Origin: Streptomyces sp. NRRL B-1140
GTDB taxonomy: Bacteria > Actinomycetota > Actinomycetes > Streptomycetales > Streptomycetaceae
Length of the DNA stretch: 64,000 nt
NCBI RefSeq assembly: GCF_001280065.1
Contig: NZ_LGEA01000093.1
Span: 1 to 64,000 of the forward strand
Reading direction: 5' to 3'
Part shown: piece by piece, positions 1 through 8,333 of the stretch
How positions within the stretch are numbered: position 1 is the stretch's first letter
Layout: every line of letters starts with the position of its first letter
The notes under the pieces: generated by a model
What the model was told of the DNA's origin: nothing
Database searches by the model: none
What the model saw: only the letters and a program-made list of their open reading frames with translations
Program-made: the position numbers and the translations under genes

Positions 1-48
1 GACCTCCGTGTGCGGTGCAGCTTAGACACCTCCACCACACCGGAGGTC
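1..48. other. Hairpin at window edge
   Basis: Positions 1-8 (GACCTCCG) pair with 41-48 (CGGAGGTC), and GTG at 10-12 can extend the stem with one bulge. No gene is visible in the first 100 bases. It may belong to a terminator or leader of a gene outside the window. Confidence 0.35.
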
Positions 49-100
49 TTCGCCGTGATCAAGACCCCGGCCCTGTCAACAACGCTCGTGATCAATACAA

Positions 101-1150
101 CTAGGCCTTGGTCAGGGTGGCCTCGGCGGCGGGCCCGGGCAGGTCCACGACGTCCTCCGGCCGCTCGCGCAGCGACAGCACCACCCGCAGCACCCAGATC
201 CACATCACGGCCGAGCCCAGCATGTGCAGGCCGACCAGGATCTCGGGCAGGTCGGTGAAGTACTGGACGTAGCCGATGACGCCCTGCGCGAGCAGGATCA
301 GGAACAGCTCGCGGGTGCGGTGCAGCGGGTTGCGCGGCGCGTCGACCGCCTTGAGGACGAACCACAGGGCGAAGGTCAGCGTTACCACGATCCACGCCAG
401 CACGGCGTGCAGCTTGCTCACGGTCTCCCAGTCGACCGGCATCCGCTCGACCTCACTGGAGTCGCCCGCATGCGGGCCCGCGCCGGTGACGACCGTGCCG
501 ACCAGGATGAGCAGGACGGCCGCCGCGACCAGGAACCACACCAGCTGCTGCACGGCCTTGCCGACCAGCGGACGGGACACCGCGTCGCCCTCACGGGTGC
601 GCTGCCACATCACCGTGGCCACCGCGATCAGCGCCGAGGTCGCCACGAAGTGGGCCGCGACCGTGTACGGGTTGAGACCGACCAGCACCACGATGCCGCC
701 GAGGATCGCGTTGCTCATCACGATCCAGAACTGAGCCCAGCCCAGCCGCACGAGACCCCGCCGGTACGGCTTCTGCGAGCGCGCGGCGATGATCGCCCAG
801 CCGACGGCGGCGCACAGCACGTACGTCAGCATGCGGTTGCCGAACTCGATGGCGCCGTGGAAGCCCATCGCACTGGTGGCGGTGAGCGAGTCGTCGGTGC
901 ACTTGGGCCAGGTCGGGCAGCCCAGGCCCGAGCCGGTCAGCCGGACGGCGCCGCCGGTGACGACGATGATCACCGACATCAGCAGTGCGGTCAGGGCCGC
1001 GCGCCGGACCGTCCGGGGTTCCGGGGTCCAGCGCTCGGCGATGAAGGCGAGCGGGTTGCGCAGGGCGGCCTGGGCGTCGGCGCGGGTCACGTGTGGCACG
1101 CGAACCATCGTAGGCCGACGCTTGTGCATGCGTTCACGAGGGTCCGTCAC
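101..1150 (-). CDS. ctaA: Heme A synthase (COX15/CtaA family)
   Basis: Integral membrane enzyme that oxidises heme O to heme A for the aa3-type cytochrome c oxidase. The 349-residue protein has about eight hydrophobic helices and the family motifs: GGAVRLTGSGLGCPTWP in helix 1, the His of the HGAIEFGNR segment, and later His residues in HFVATSAL, KLHAVLAW and LHMLGSA that fit the heme ligands. The GTG start at 1150 is preceded by GGGAGGG with a 6-base spacing and lies 12 bases after the stop of the ABC permease, so it is probably the last gene of that operon. The same order (ABC ATPase, permease, CtaA beside the suf operon) is known in mycobacteria. Confidence 0.95.
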   Translation of the reverse strand: MTDPRERMHKRRPTMVRVPHVTRADAQAALRNPLAFIAERWTPEPRTVRRAALTALLMSVIIVVTGGAVRLTGSGLGCPTWPKCTDDSLTATSAMGFHGAIEFGNRMLTYVLCAAVGWAIIAARSQKPYRRGLVRLGWAQFWIVMSNAILGGIVVLVGLNPYTVAAHFVATSALIAVATVMWQRTREGDAVSRPLVGKAVQQLVWFLVAAAVLLILVGTVVTGAGPHAGDSSEVERMPVDWETVSKLHAVLAWIVVTLTFALWFVLKAVDAPRNPLHRTRELFLILLAQGVIGYVQYFTDLPEILVGLHMLGSAVMWIWVLRVVLSLRERPEDVVDLPGPAAEATLTKA

Positions 1151-1162
1151 AGGACACCCTCC

Positions 1163-1939
1163 CTACTCCCAGCGGAAGAACTTTCCGGCCGCCGCCAGCC
1201 CCACGACCGCCCAGACGGCCAGGATCCCGAGGTCGCCCCAGGGCATCCCGGCGCCGTGCTGCAGGACGTCCCGCAGCCCGTCGGACAGTGCCGAGATCGG
1301 CAGCAGGCCCAGTACGTCCTGCGCGCCGGGCGGGAACTTGTCGAGCGGCACGACGACCCCGCCGCCCACGAGCAGCAGCAGGAACACCAGGTTGGCCGCG
1401 GCCAGCGTCGCCTCGGCCTTCAGGGTCCCGGCCATCAGCAGGCCCAAGCCGGAGAAGGCCGCCGTGCCGAGGACCAGGAGTAGTAGGACGGCGACCGGGT
1501 TGCCCCGCGGCGACCAGCCGAGCGCGAAGGCGATCACCGTCAGCAGGATCACCTGGAGCACCTCGGTGACCAGCACGGACAGCGTCTTGGCCGTCATCAG
1601 GCCCCAGCGGGGCAGGGGCGAGGAGGCGAGCCGCTTCAGCACGCCGTAGCGGCGCTCGAAGCCGGTCGCGATCGCCTGGCCCGTGAACGCGGTGGACATC
1701 ACCGCGAGCGCGAGGATGCCGGGCGCGAGGAAGTCGACCGCCTCGCCCGCGCCGGTGTCGACGATGTCCACGGTGCTGAAGAGCGCCAGGAGCAGCGTCG
1801 GGATGACGACGGTCAGCAGCAGCTGCTCGCCGTTGCGCAGCAGCATCTTCGTCTCGAGCGCGGCCTGGGCCGCGATCATGCGGGGGAGGGGCGCCGCGCC
1901 GGGCTTCGGCGTGTACGTCCCCGTGCCGGTGGCGGTCAC
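1163..1939 (-). CDS. ABC-2 type transporter permease
   Basis: Membrane subunit of an ABC exporter of the drug/lipid efflux (ABC-2, DrrB-like) type, about 258 residues with six predicted membrane helices. The start is set by context: the upstream reading frame lies inside the ATPase gene, and a GTG at 1939 overlaps the ATPase stop (GTGA), giving translational coupling. The N-terminus (VTATGTGTYTPK) is a short cytosolic tail before the first helix near residue 40. The substrate cannot be told from sequence. Its fixed place between heme A synthase and the suf operon in actinobacteria suggests a role linked to respiration or envelope, which is an inference. Confidence 0.92.
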   Translation of the reverse strand: MTATGTGTYTPKPGAAPLPRMIAAQAALETKMLLRNGEQLLLTVVIPTLLLALFSTVDIVDTGAGEAVDFLAPGILALAVMSTAFTGQAIATGFERRYGVLKRLASSPLPRWGLMTAKTLSVLVTEVLQVILLTVIAFALGWSPRGNPVAVLLLLVLGTAAFSGLGLLMAGTLKAEATLAAANLVFLLLLVGGGVVVPLDKFPPGAQDVLGLLPISALSDGLRDVLQHGAGMPWGDLGILAVWAVVGLAAAGKFFRWE

Positions 1940-2859
1940 GAGCGCAGCTCCTTGCCGGTGAGCTCCAGGAAGACGTCCTCCAGGGTGTGCCGCTCGACGG
2001 AGATCTTCTCCGGCATCACGCCGTGCTGTGCGCACCAGGAGGTCACCGTCGCGAGCAGCTGGGGGTCGACCTTGCCGACGACCCGGTAGGAGCCCGGCGT
2101 CAGCTCGGCGGCCGAGCAGTCGGCGGGCAGGGCCTTCAGCAGCGAGCCGACGTCGAGGCCGGGCCGGCCCGTGAAGCGCAGCGTGTTCTCGGCGCCGCCC
2201 CGGCACAGCTCCTCGGGGGAGCCCTGGGCGATGACCCGGCCGGAGTCGATGATCGCCACGTCGTCCGCGAGCTGCTCGGCCTCGTCCATGTAGTGGGTGG
2301 TGAGGATCACCGACACGCCGTCCGCGCGCAGGTCCCGCACGAGGTCCCAGGTGGCGCGGCGGGCCTGCGGGTCGAGTCCGGCGGTCGGCTCGTCGAGGAA
2401 GACCAGTTCCGGTCGTCCGATCACGGCCATGGCCAGCGCGAGCCGCTGCTGCTGCCCGCCGGACAGCCGCCGGTACGTCGTACGGCCGCAGGAGCCGAGA
2501 CCCAGCCGCTCGATCAGCGCGTCCACGTCCAAGGGGTGCGCGTGCAGTTTCGCCACGTGGCGGAGCATCTCGTCCGCCCGGGAGCCCGAGTAGACGCCGC
2601 CGGACTGGAGCATCACGCCGATCCGGGGCCGAAGGTCCCCGGACTGTCTCACCGGGTCGAGGCCCAGGACGCGCACCGTGCCGGAATCCGGCTTCCGGTA
2701 CCCCTCGCAGGTCTCGACCGTGGTCGTCTTGCCCGCCCCGTTGGGGCCGAGCACGGCGGTCACGCCGGTCCGGGCCACCAGGTCCAGCCCGTCCACCGCG
2801 GTCTTCGTGCCGTACCGCTTCACCAGGGCCTGGACCTGGATCACGGGCTCACTTCGCAT
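1936..2859 (-). CDS. ABC transporter ATP-binding protein
   Basis: ATPase partner of the downstream permease, 307 residues. Walker A GPNGAGKTT lies near residue 39, the signature LSGGQQQRLALA near 140, Walker B LVFLDEPTAGLDP near 160, and the H-loop TTH near 195. The C-terminal extension of about 90 residues is typical of DrrA-type exporters. The start ATG at 2859 (MRSEP) is the first in-frame start matching the family; the open frame runs further upstream but only as an antisense shadow of the acetyltransferase gene. Confidence 0.94.
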   Translation of the reverse strand: MRSEPVIQVQALVKRYGTKTAVDGLDLVARTGVTAVLGPNGAGKTTTVETCEGYRKPDSGTVRVLGLDPVRQSGDLRPRIGVMLQSGGVYSGSRADEMLRHVAKLHAHPLDVDALIERLGLGSCGRTTYRRLSGGQQQRLALAMAVIGRPELVFLDEPTAGLDPQARRATWDLVRDLRADGVSVILTTHYMDEAEQLADDVAIIDSGRVIAQGSPEELCRGGAENTLRFTGRPGLDVGSLLKALPADCSAAELTPGSYRVVGKVDPQLLATVTSWCAQHGVMPEKISVERHTLEDVFLELTGKELRS

Positions 2860-2890
2860 GGGTCCAGAGTCTAGGGAGGCGGGCCGGAGC

Positions 2891-3703
2891 TCAGATGGGC
2901 GGGTGGCGGAATTCGTCGTCCCGGGGCCGGTGGACCGCCAGCCACCGTTCGGCGTAGGCCACCGCGTCCGCCACCGGGAACAGCCGCACCTCGGCCGCGC
3001 CGGCCTTTCCGCGCACGACGGGCCGGTCGCGTTCGAAGTCGTAGCCCAGCTCGTCGAAACGGTCCGAGCTGATCGACACCTCCGTGACGGTCTCCCAGCC
3101 CTGAGGCCCTGGCCGCCCCACGGCGACGCGCGGGGACGGTATCCGGTACTCGGCGAGGTGGAAACTCGTGCAGGAGGCGTAGCCGGCACCGAGCAGCAGC
3201 ACCCGGGCGCCCATCGCCTCCAGCTTCGCCAGCGGGCTGCGCTCACCGAGCCGGCAGTCGGGCGCGTGCCCGTCGAGCACCTCCGCCGCGCGGGGGCCGA
3301 GCGCGGCGAACGAGGTCTGCGGGTGCGCGCTGCGCCGTGCGCCGGGCCAGGTGCGCACGGTCTCGGGGACGACGCCGACCCCGCGGCTGGGTGTGATCCG
3401 CGGGTCGTAGGCGGGCATGGTGGCGCGGATGGCCGCCCACCATTCCGGCGGCACGGGAGGGTTGCTCCACAGGGCCGGGTCGGACAGGTCGCCGGTCTGC
3501 GTGGGGACGACGAGCGTGCCCTGCGGGCCGAGCGCGTCGAGCAGTCCTTCCACCACCGCGACGGCGCCGCCGTTGACCCAGCCCAGGGCGCTGAGCGAGG
3601 AGTGCACGAGGAGGGTCTCGCCGGGCCGTACGCCGAGTTCGCCCAGCTGGGTCCGGAGCGTCTCGCGGGTGACAAGAGGGCCGGTCGGAGGGGGTGTGGG
3701 CAT
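2891..3703 (-). CDS. Aminoglycoside N(3)-acetyltransferase family protein
   Basis: 270-residue member of the AAC(3) (antibiotic_NAT) family, which uses acetyl-CoA to acetylate an amino group. Family motifs: [13 protein letters not shown] near residue 30, [15 protein letters not shown] near 65, a GVGVVPE segment near 110, and [18 protein letters not shown] near 175 with the conserved His. The ATG at 3703 gives the family N-terminus (..[13 protein letters not shown]); an ATG at 3736 would add 11 residues. It sits 31 bases before the ABC ATPase in the same direction and may be co-transcribed. Many chromosomal Streptomyces members have no proven resistance role, so the substrate is unknown. Confidence 0.88.
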   Translation of the reverse strand: MPTPPPTGPLVTRETLRTQLGELGVRPGETLLVHSSLSALGWVNGGAVAVVEGLLDALGPQGTLVVPTQTGDLSDPALWSNPPVPPEWWAAIRATMPAYDPRITPSRGVGVVPETVRTWPGARRSAHPQTSFAALGPRAAEVLDGHAPDCRLGERSPLAKLEAMGARVLLLGAGYASCTSFHLAEYRIPSPRVAVGRPGPQGWETVTEVSISSDRFDELGYDFERDRPVVRGKAGAAEVRLFPVADAVAYAERWLAVHRPRDDEFRHPPI

Positions 3704-3778
3704 GGTTGTGGAGTGTCCCCGATACGGCTGTCGCATGCCACCGGTTTGATCGATCAGAGATCGTTTCCGCAGGTCAGA

Positions 3779-3792
3779 TTAGGTATACCTAA
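3779..3792. promoter_or_regulatory. Perfect 14-bp palindrome
   Basis: TTAGGTATACCTAA is a perfect palindrome in the divergent region between the AAC(3)-like gene and sufR. It contains a possible -10 box on either strand (TAGGTA/TATACC). It resembles the ends of an iron box (TTAGG..CCTAA), but the spacing (4 instead of 9 bases) is wrong for DmdR/IdeR. Confidence 0.45.
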
Positions 3793-3828
3793 GTGACGCA
3801 GGGCACCGTCGGGTGCGGCGGGCGCGGC

Positions 3829-3858
3829 TTGCCCGGTCCGGAGGAATTACGCAACAAT
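3829..3858 (+). promoter_or_regulatory. Candidate sufR/suf operon promoter (leaderless)
   Basis: TTGCCC (3829-3834), an 18-base spacer and AACAAT (3853-3858) place the transcription start at about 3865, the GTG of sufR. The mRNA would then be leaderless. Confidence 0.5.
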
Positions 3859-3865
3859 GGCGTTG
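3852..3865. promoter_or_regulatory. SufR operator CAAC-N6-GTTG
   Basis: CAAC (3852-3855), six bases and GTTG (3862-3865) match the inverted repeat reported for Streptomyces SufR. The site covers the -10 region and the first base of the sufR start codon, so binding would block transcription of the whole suf operon. Confidence 0.75.
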
Positions 3866-4587
3866 TGAAAAACGTCGGCGAGGCACCCCAGGAGGAGCTG
3901 GCGACCGGGGAGCGGTCCACCCGCAACCGAGTCGCCCGGTCCATCCTGGACCACGGCCCCTCGACCGTCGCCGAACTCGCCGAGCGGCTGGGTCTCACCC
4001 AGGCGGCCGTGCGCCGGCATCTCGACGCCCTCACGGGTGACAATGTCGTGGAAGCGCGCGAGCAGCGGGTGTACGGCGCGCGGACCCGCGGCCGGCCCGC
4101 CAAGGTGTTCGCCCTGACGGACTGCGGCCGGGACGCCTTCGACCAGTCGTACGACACGCTCGCCACGGACGCGCTGCGCTGGATCGCCGACCGTGAGGGC
4201 GGCGACGAGGCGATCGCCGCCTTCGCCCGTGCCAGGATCGCCGCGCAGGCGGGCGCCTACCGCCGCGCGGTCGAGGGCGTGCCACCCGAGAAGCGGGCCG
4301 AAGCGCTGGCCAAGGCCCTGAGCGCCGACGGGTACGCTGCTACGGCGCGCAACGCGCCCCACCCACAGCGGGGTGAGCAGCTCTGCCAGCACCACTGCCC
4401 GGTCGCGCACGTCGCCGAGCAGTTTCCGCAACTGTGCGAGGCGGAGACGGAATTTTTCGCCGAGCTGCTCGGTACGCACGTACAGCGGCTCGCCACCATC
4501 GCGCACGGCGACGGCGTCTGCACGACGTTCATCCCCAAGATTTCCCACAACGCATCTGCAAGCACGGCCGGGAGGAAACCCGCATGA
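3865..4587 (+). CDS. sufR: SufR-type Fe-S-sensing transcriptional repressor
   Basis: 240-residue ArsR/MarR-like winged-helix regulator that holds an Fe-S cluster and represses the suf operon when clusters suffice. The HTH ([20 protein letters not shown]) lies near residues 32-52. The C-terminus has the cluster cysteines: LCQHHCP near 172-178, C near 192 and C in GDGVCTTF near 219. The GTG at 3865 is chosen because the operator and -10 box lie directly on it; an upstream in-frame GTG at 3793 would precede the promoter. The stop overlaps the sufB ATG (ATGA). Confidence 0.93.
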   Translation: MKNVGEAPQEELATGERSTRNRVARSILDHGPSTVAELAERLGLTQAAVRRHLDALTGDNVVEAREQRVYGARTRGRPAKVFALTDCGRDAFDQSYDTLATDALRWIADREGGDEAIAAFARARIAAQAGAYRRAVEGVPPEKRAEALAKALSADGYAATARNAPHPQRGEQLCQHHCPVAHVAEQFPQLCEAETEFFAELLGTHVQRLATIAHGDGVCTTFIPKISHNASASTAGRKPA

Positions 4588-6005
4588 CTCTCCCCACGGA
4601 GACTGCCCACCCCGAGCTGGAGGGCCTGGGCAAGTACGAGTACGGCTGGGCCGACTCCGACACGGCCGGCGCCTCCGCCAAGCGCGGCATCAACGAGGAC
4701 GTCGTCCGGGACATCTCCGACAAGAAGAGCGAGCCGGAGTGGATGACCAAGCTCCGCCTCAAGGGCCTGCGCCTGTTCGAGAAGAAGCCCATGCCGAACT
4801 GGGGCTCCGACCTCTCCGGCATCGACTTCGACAACATCAAGTACTTCGTGCGCTCCACGGAGAAGCAGGCGGAGTCCTGGGAGGACCTGCCCGAGGACAT
4901 CAAGGCCACCTACGACAAGCTCGGCATCCCCGAGGCGGAGAAGCAGCGCCTCGTCGCCGGTGTCGCCGCGCAGTACGAGTCGGAGGTCGTCTACCACCAG
5001 ATCCGCGAGGACCTGGAGGAACAGGGCGTCATCTTCCTGGACACCGACACCGCGCTGAAGGAGCACCCGGAGCTCTTCAAGGAGTACTTCGGGACCGTCA
5101 TCCCCGTCGGTGACAACAAGTTCGCGTCGCTGAACTCGGCCGTGTGGTCGGGCGGCTCCTTCATCTACGTGCCGCCGGGCGTCCACGTGGAGATCCCGCT
5201 CCAGGCCTACTTCCGCATCAACACGGAGAACATGGGCCAGTTCGAGCGGACCCTGATCATCGTCGACGAGGGTGCCTACGTGCACTACGTCGAGGGTTGT
5301 ACGGCCCCGATCTACAAGTCGGACTCGCTGCACTCCGCGGTCGTCGAGATCATCGTCAAGAAGAACGCCCGCTGCCGCTACACGACCATCCAGAACTGGT
5401 CGAACAACGTCTACAACCTGGTCACCAAGCGCGCCGTCGCCTACGAGGGCGCGACCATGGAGTGGGTCGACGGCAACATCGGCTCCAAGGTGACGATGAA
5501 GTACCCGGCCGTCTACCTGATGGGCGAGCACGCCAAGGGCGAGACCCTGTCCATCGCCTTCGCGGGCGAGGGCCAGCACCAGGACGCCGGCGCCAAGATG
5601 GTCCACATGGCCCCGAACACCTCCTCCAACATCGTCTCCAAGTCGGTGGCGCGAGGCGGCGGCCGCACCTCCTACCGCGGTCTCATCGAGATCGGCGAGG
5701 GCGCCCCGGGCTCCAAGTCGAACGTCCTGTGCGACGCGCTGCTGGTGGACACCATCTCCCGCTCGGACACCTACCCCTACGTGGACGTCCGCGAGGACGA
5801 CGTGTCCATGGGCCACGAGGCGACCGTCTCCAAGGTCTCCGAGGACCAGCTCTTCTACCTCATGAGCCGCGGCCTGAGCGAGGACGAGGCCATGGCGATG
5901 ATCGTGCGCGGCTTCGTCGAGCCCATCGCCAAGGAGCTCCCCATGGAGTACGCGCTGGAGCTCAACCGGCTGATCGAGCTGCAGATGGAGGGCGCGGTCG
6001 GCTGA
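4584..6005 (+). CDS. sufB: Fe-S cluster assembly scaffold SufB
   Basis: 473-residue subunit of the SufBCD scaffold complex, which builds Fe-S clusters in the cytosol from sulfur donated by SufS/SufU. Typical SufB features are visible: the N-terminal helical region, [20 protein letters not shown] in the beta-helix core, the EGCTAPIY cysteine segment, and the conserved C-terminal [11 protein letters not shown] and [14 protein letters not shown] motifs. A GGAGGAA ribosome site at 4571-4577 precedes the ATG. No intein is present, unlike the mycobacterial homologue. It overlaps sufR by 4 bases. Confidence 0.97.
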   Translation: MTLPTETAHPELEGLGKYEYGWADSDTAGASAKRGINEDVVRDISDKKSEPEWMTKLRLKGLRLFEKKPMPNWGSDLSGIDFDNIKYFVRSTEKQAESWEDLPEDIKATYDKLGIPEAEKQRLVAGVAAQYESEVVYHQIREDLEEQGVIFLDTDTALKEHPELFKEYFGTVIPVGDNKFASLNSAVWSGGSFIYVPPGVHVEIPLQAYFRINTENMGQFERTLIIVDEGAYVHYVEGCTAPIYKSDSLHSAVVEIIVKKNARCRYTTIQNWSNNVYNLVTKRAVAYEGATMEWVDGNIGSKVTMKYPAVYLMGEHAKGETLSIAFAGEGQHQDAGAKMVHMAPNTSSNIVSKSVARGGGRTSYRGLIEIGEGAPGSKSNVLCDALLVDTISRSDTYPYVDVREDDVSMGHEATVSKVSEDQLFYLMSRGLSEDEAMAMIVRGFVEPIAKELPMEYALELNRLIELQMEGAVG

Positions 6006-6062
6006 CGCCCGACCGCCGTCCCATCAAGCCCCTCCCGTAAGAAAGCGAGCACTACGACAGCC

Positions 6063-7247
6063 ATGGCTGAGGCCCAGAACATCCCGGTGGGGTCCACCAC
6101 CGCCGGCTCGATCGCGGTCGCCGCGGAGTCGACCGTCGCCACCCGCATGAGCGCGCCCCCCTCGTTCGACGTGGCGGACTTCCCCGTCCCGCACGGCCGG
6201 GAGGAGGAGTGGCGGTTCACCCCGCTGGAGCGGCTGCGCGGTCTGCACGACGGCACCGCCGTCACCACCGGCAACGGCGTGAAGGTCGAGGTCAAGGCCC
6301 CCGAGGGCGTCACCGTCGAGGCCGTCGGCCGCGACGACGCGCGGCTCGGCAAGGCCGGCACCCCGGTGGACCGCGTCGCCGCCCAGGCCTACTCGGCGTT
6401 CGAGAAGGCCTCGGTCGTGACCGTCCCCAAGGAGACCGTCCTCACCGAGCCCGTCCGCATCTCGGTGCACGGCGAGGGCGGCACCGCCTTCGGCCACCAG
6501 GTGATCGAGCTGGGCGCCTTCGCCGAGGCCGTCGTGGTCATCGACCACACCGGTGACGCGGTGCTCGCCGCCAACGTCGACTACCTCCTGGGCGACGGCG
6601 CCAAGCTCACCGTCGTCTCCGTCCAGGACTGGGACGAGAAGGCCGTCCACGTCGCGCAGCACAACGCGCTCGTCGGCCGCGACGCCTCCTTCAAGTCGGT
6701 CGTCGTCACCTTCGGCGGCGACGTCGTCCGGCTGCACCCGCGCGTGCAGTACGCCGGCCCCGGCGGCGAGGCCGAGCTGTTCGGCCTGTACTTCACCGAC
6801 CAGGGCCAGCACCAGGAGCACCGCCTCCTGGTCGACCACAACGTCCCGCACTGCAAGTCCAACGTCGTGTACAAGGGCGCGCTCCAGGGCGAGGACGCGC
6901 ACGCGGTGTGGATCGGTGACGTGCTCATCGAGGCCAAGGCCGAGGGCACCGACACCTACGAGATGAACCGGAACCTCGTCCTCACCGACGGTGCCCGGGT
7001 CGACTCCGTGCCGAACCTCGAGATCGAGACCGGCGAGATCGTCGGCGCCGGCCACGCCTCGGCGACCGGCCGCTTCGACGACGAGCAGCTCTTCTACCTC
7101 ATGGCCCGCGGCATCCCGGAGCACGAGGCCCGGCGCCTCGTGGTCCGCGGCTTCTTCGCCGAGCTGGTGCAGCAGATCGGCCTCCCCGACATCGAGGAGC
7201 GCCTGATCGCCAAGATCGAGGAGGAGCTGGAGGCGGCGGTCGCATGA
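6063..7247 (+). CDS. sufD: Fe-S cluster assembly protein SufD
   Basis: 394-residue SufB paralogue that forms the SufBCD scaffold. It keeps the beta-helix core (FGLYFTDQGQHQEHRLLVDH, KSNVVYKGAL) and the C-terminal GHASATGRFDDEQLFYLMARG and EARRLVVRGFF segments with the conserved His. It starts 57 bases after sufB; the end overlaps the Rieske gene by 4 bases (ATGA), so the two are translationally coupled. Confidence 0.96.
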   Translation: MAEAQNIPVGSTTAGSIAVAAESTVATRMSAPPSFDVADFPVPHGREEEWRFTPLERLRGLHDGTAVTTGNGVKVEVKAPEGVTVEAVGRDDARLGKAGTPVDRVAAQAYSAFEKASVVTVPKETVLTEPVRISVHGEGGTAFGHQVIELGAFAEAVVVIDHTGDAVLAANVDYLLGDGAKLTVVSVQDWDEKAVHVAQHNALVGRDASFKSVVVTFGGDVVRLHPRVQYAGPGGEAELFGLYFTDQGQHQEHRLLVDHNVPHCKSNVVYKGALQGEDAHAVWIGDVLIEAKAEGTDTYEMNRNLVLTDGARVDSVPNLEIETGEIVGAGHASATGRFDDEQLFYLMARGIPEHEARRLVVRGFFAELVQQIGLPDIEERLIAKIEEELEAAVA

Positions 7248-7561
7248 CCTTCGTACGCGCCTGCGGACTGGGCGAGCTGGAGGAGGACACCCCGAAACGG
7301 GTGGAACTCGACGGCACGCCCCTGTCCATCGTGCAGACCGAGGGCGAGGTGTTCGCGATCCACGACATCTGCTCGCACGCGAACGTCTCCCTGGCCGAGG
7401 GCGAGGTCGACGACTGCCACATCGAGTGCTGGCTGCACGGCTCGCGTTTCGACCTCCGTTCCGGCAAGCCCGACGCCCTACCGGCGACGCGCCCCGTCCC
7501 CGTATACCCCGTAAAGATCGAAGGGGACGACGTGCTCGTCTCCCTCACCCAGGAGTCCTGA
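7244..7561 (+). CDS. Rieske [2Fe-2S] ferredoxin of the suf operon
   Basis: 105-residue Rieske-fold protein of the non-heme iron oxygenase ferredoxin type. The cluster ligands are C-x-H (CSH, near residue 46) and C-x2-H (CWLH, near 64), separated by about 16 residues. Actinobacterial suf operons often carry this gene between sufD and sufC; it probably passes electrons to cluster assembly, although its exact role is not established. Confidence 0.93.
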   Translation: MTFVRACGLGELEEDTPKRVELDGTPLSIVQTEGEVFAIHDICSHANVSLAEGEVDDCHIECWLHGSRFDLRSGKPDALPATRPVPVYPVKIEGDDVLVSLTQES

Positions 7562-7568
7562 GGCACCC

Positions 7569-8333
7569 ATGGCAACGCTTGAAATCCGAGACCTGCACGT
7601 CACCGTCGAGGCCGACAACGCCACGAAGGAGATCCTCAAGGGCGTCGACCTCACCGTGAAGCAGGGCGAGACGCACGCCATCATGGGCCCCAACGGCTCC
7701 GGCAAGTCGACCCTCGCCTACTCCCTCGCGGGTCACCCGAAGTACACGATCACCGGCGGCACCGTCACCCTCGACGGCGAGGACGTCCTGGAGATGTCCG
7801 TCGACGAGCGCGCCCGCGCCGGCCTGTTCCTCGCCATGCAGTACCCGGTCGAGGTCCCGGGTGTCTCCGTGTCGAACTTCCTGCGCACCTCCGCCACCGC
7901 CGTCCGCGGCGAGGCCCCCAAGCTGCGCACCTGGGTCAAGGAGGTCAAGGAGGCCATGGAGCGCCTCAACATGGACCCCTCCTTCGCCGAGCGCAACGTC
8001 AACGAGGGCTTCTCCGGCGGTGAGAAGAAGCGCCACGAGATCCTCCAGCTGGAGCTCCTCAAGCCCAAGATGGCGATCCTCGACGAGACCGACTCCGGCC
8101 TCGACGTCGACGCCCTGCGCGTCGTCTCCGAGGGCGTGAACCGCGTCCGCGAGACGGGCGAGGTCGGCACCCTGCTGATCACCCACTACACGCGCATCCT
8201 GCGCTACATCAAGCCCGACCACGTGCACGTCTTCTCCGGCGGCCGGATCGTCGAATCCGGCGGCGCCGAGCTCGCCGACAAGCTGGAGAACGAGGGCTAC
8301 GAGGCATACCAGAAGGGTGGCGCATCCGCGTGA
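7569..8333 (+). CDS. sufC: Fe-S cluster assembly ATPase SufC
   Basis: 254-residue ABC-type ATPase of the SufBCD complex. Walker A is GPNGSGKSTL near residue 40, the ABC signature NEGFSGGEKKRHEI near 150, Walker B MAILDETDSGLDVDAL near 172, and the H-loop LLITHYTRIL near 205. The DETDSGLD Walker B is characteristic of SufC rather than of transporters. The TGA overlaps the sufS GTG (GTGA). Confidence 0.97.
   Translation: MATLEIRDLHVTVEADNATKEILKGVDLTVKQGETHAIMGPNGSGKSTLAYSLAGHPKYTITGGTVTLDGEDVLEMSVDERARAGLFLAMQYPVEVPGVSVSNFLRTSATAVRGEAPKLRTWVKEVKEAMERLNMDPSFAERNVNEGFSGGEKKRHEILQLELLKPKMAILDETDSGLDVDALRVVSEGVNRVRETGEVGTLLITHYTRILRYIKPDHVHVFSGGRIVESGGAELADKLENEGYEAYQKGGASA

Noticed and set aside
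2860..3741. N-terminal extension of the ABC ATPase frame
   Set aside because: The extra part is low-complexity Arg/Ser/Pro from the acetyltransferase gene in another frame; the family N-terminus begins at 2859.
3779..3792. Iron box (DmdR/IdeR)
   Set aside because: TTAGG and CCTAA are 4 bases apart instead of 9, so the usual dimer spacing is not met.
4257..5816. Long minus-strand open frame opposite sufR/sufB
   Set aside because: Its composition (Val/Gly/Asp/Leu runs) is that of an antisense shadow of GC3-biased sufB, with no ribosome site.
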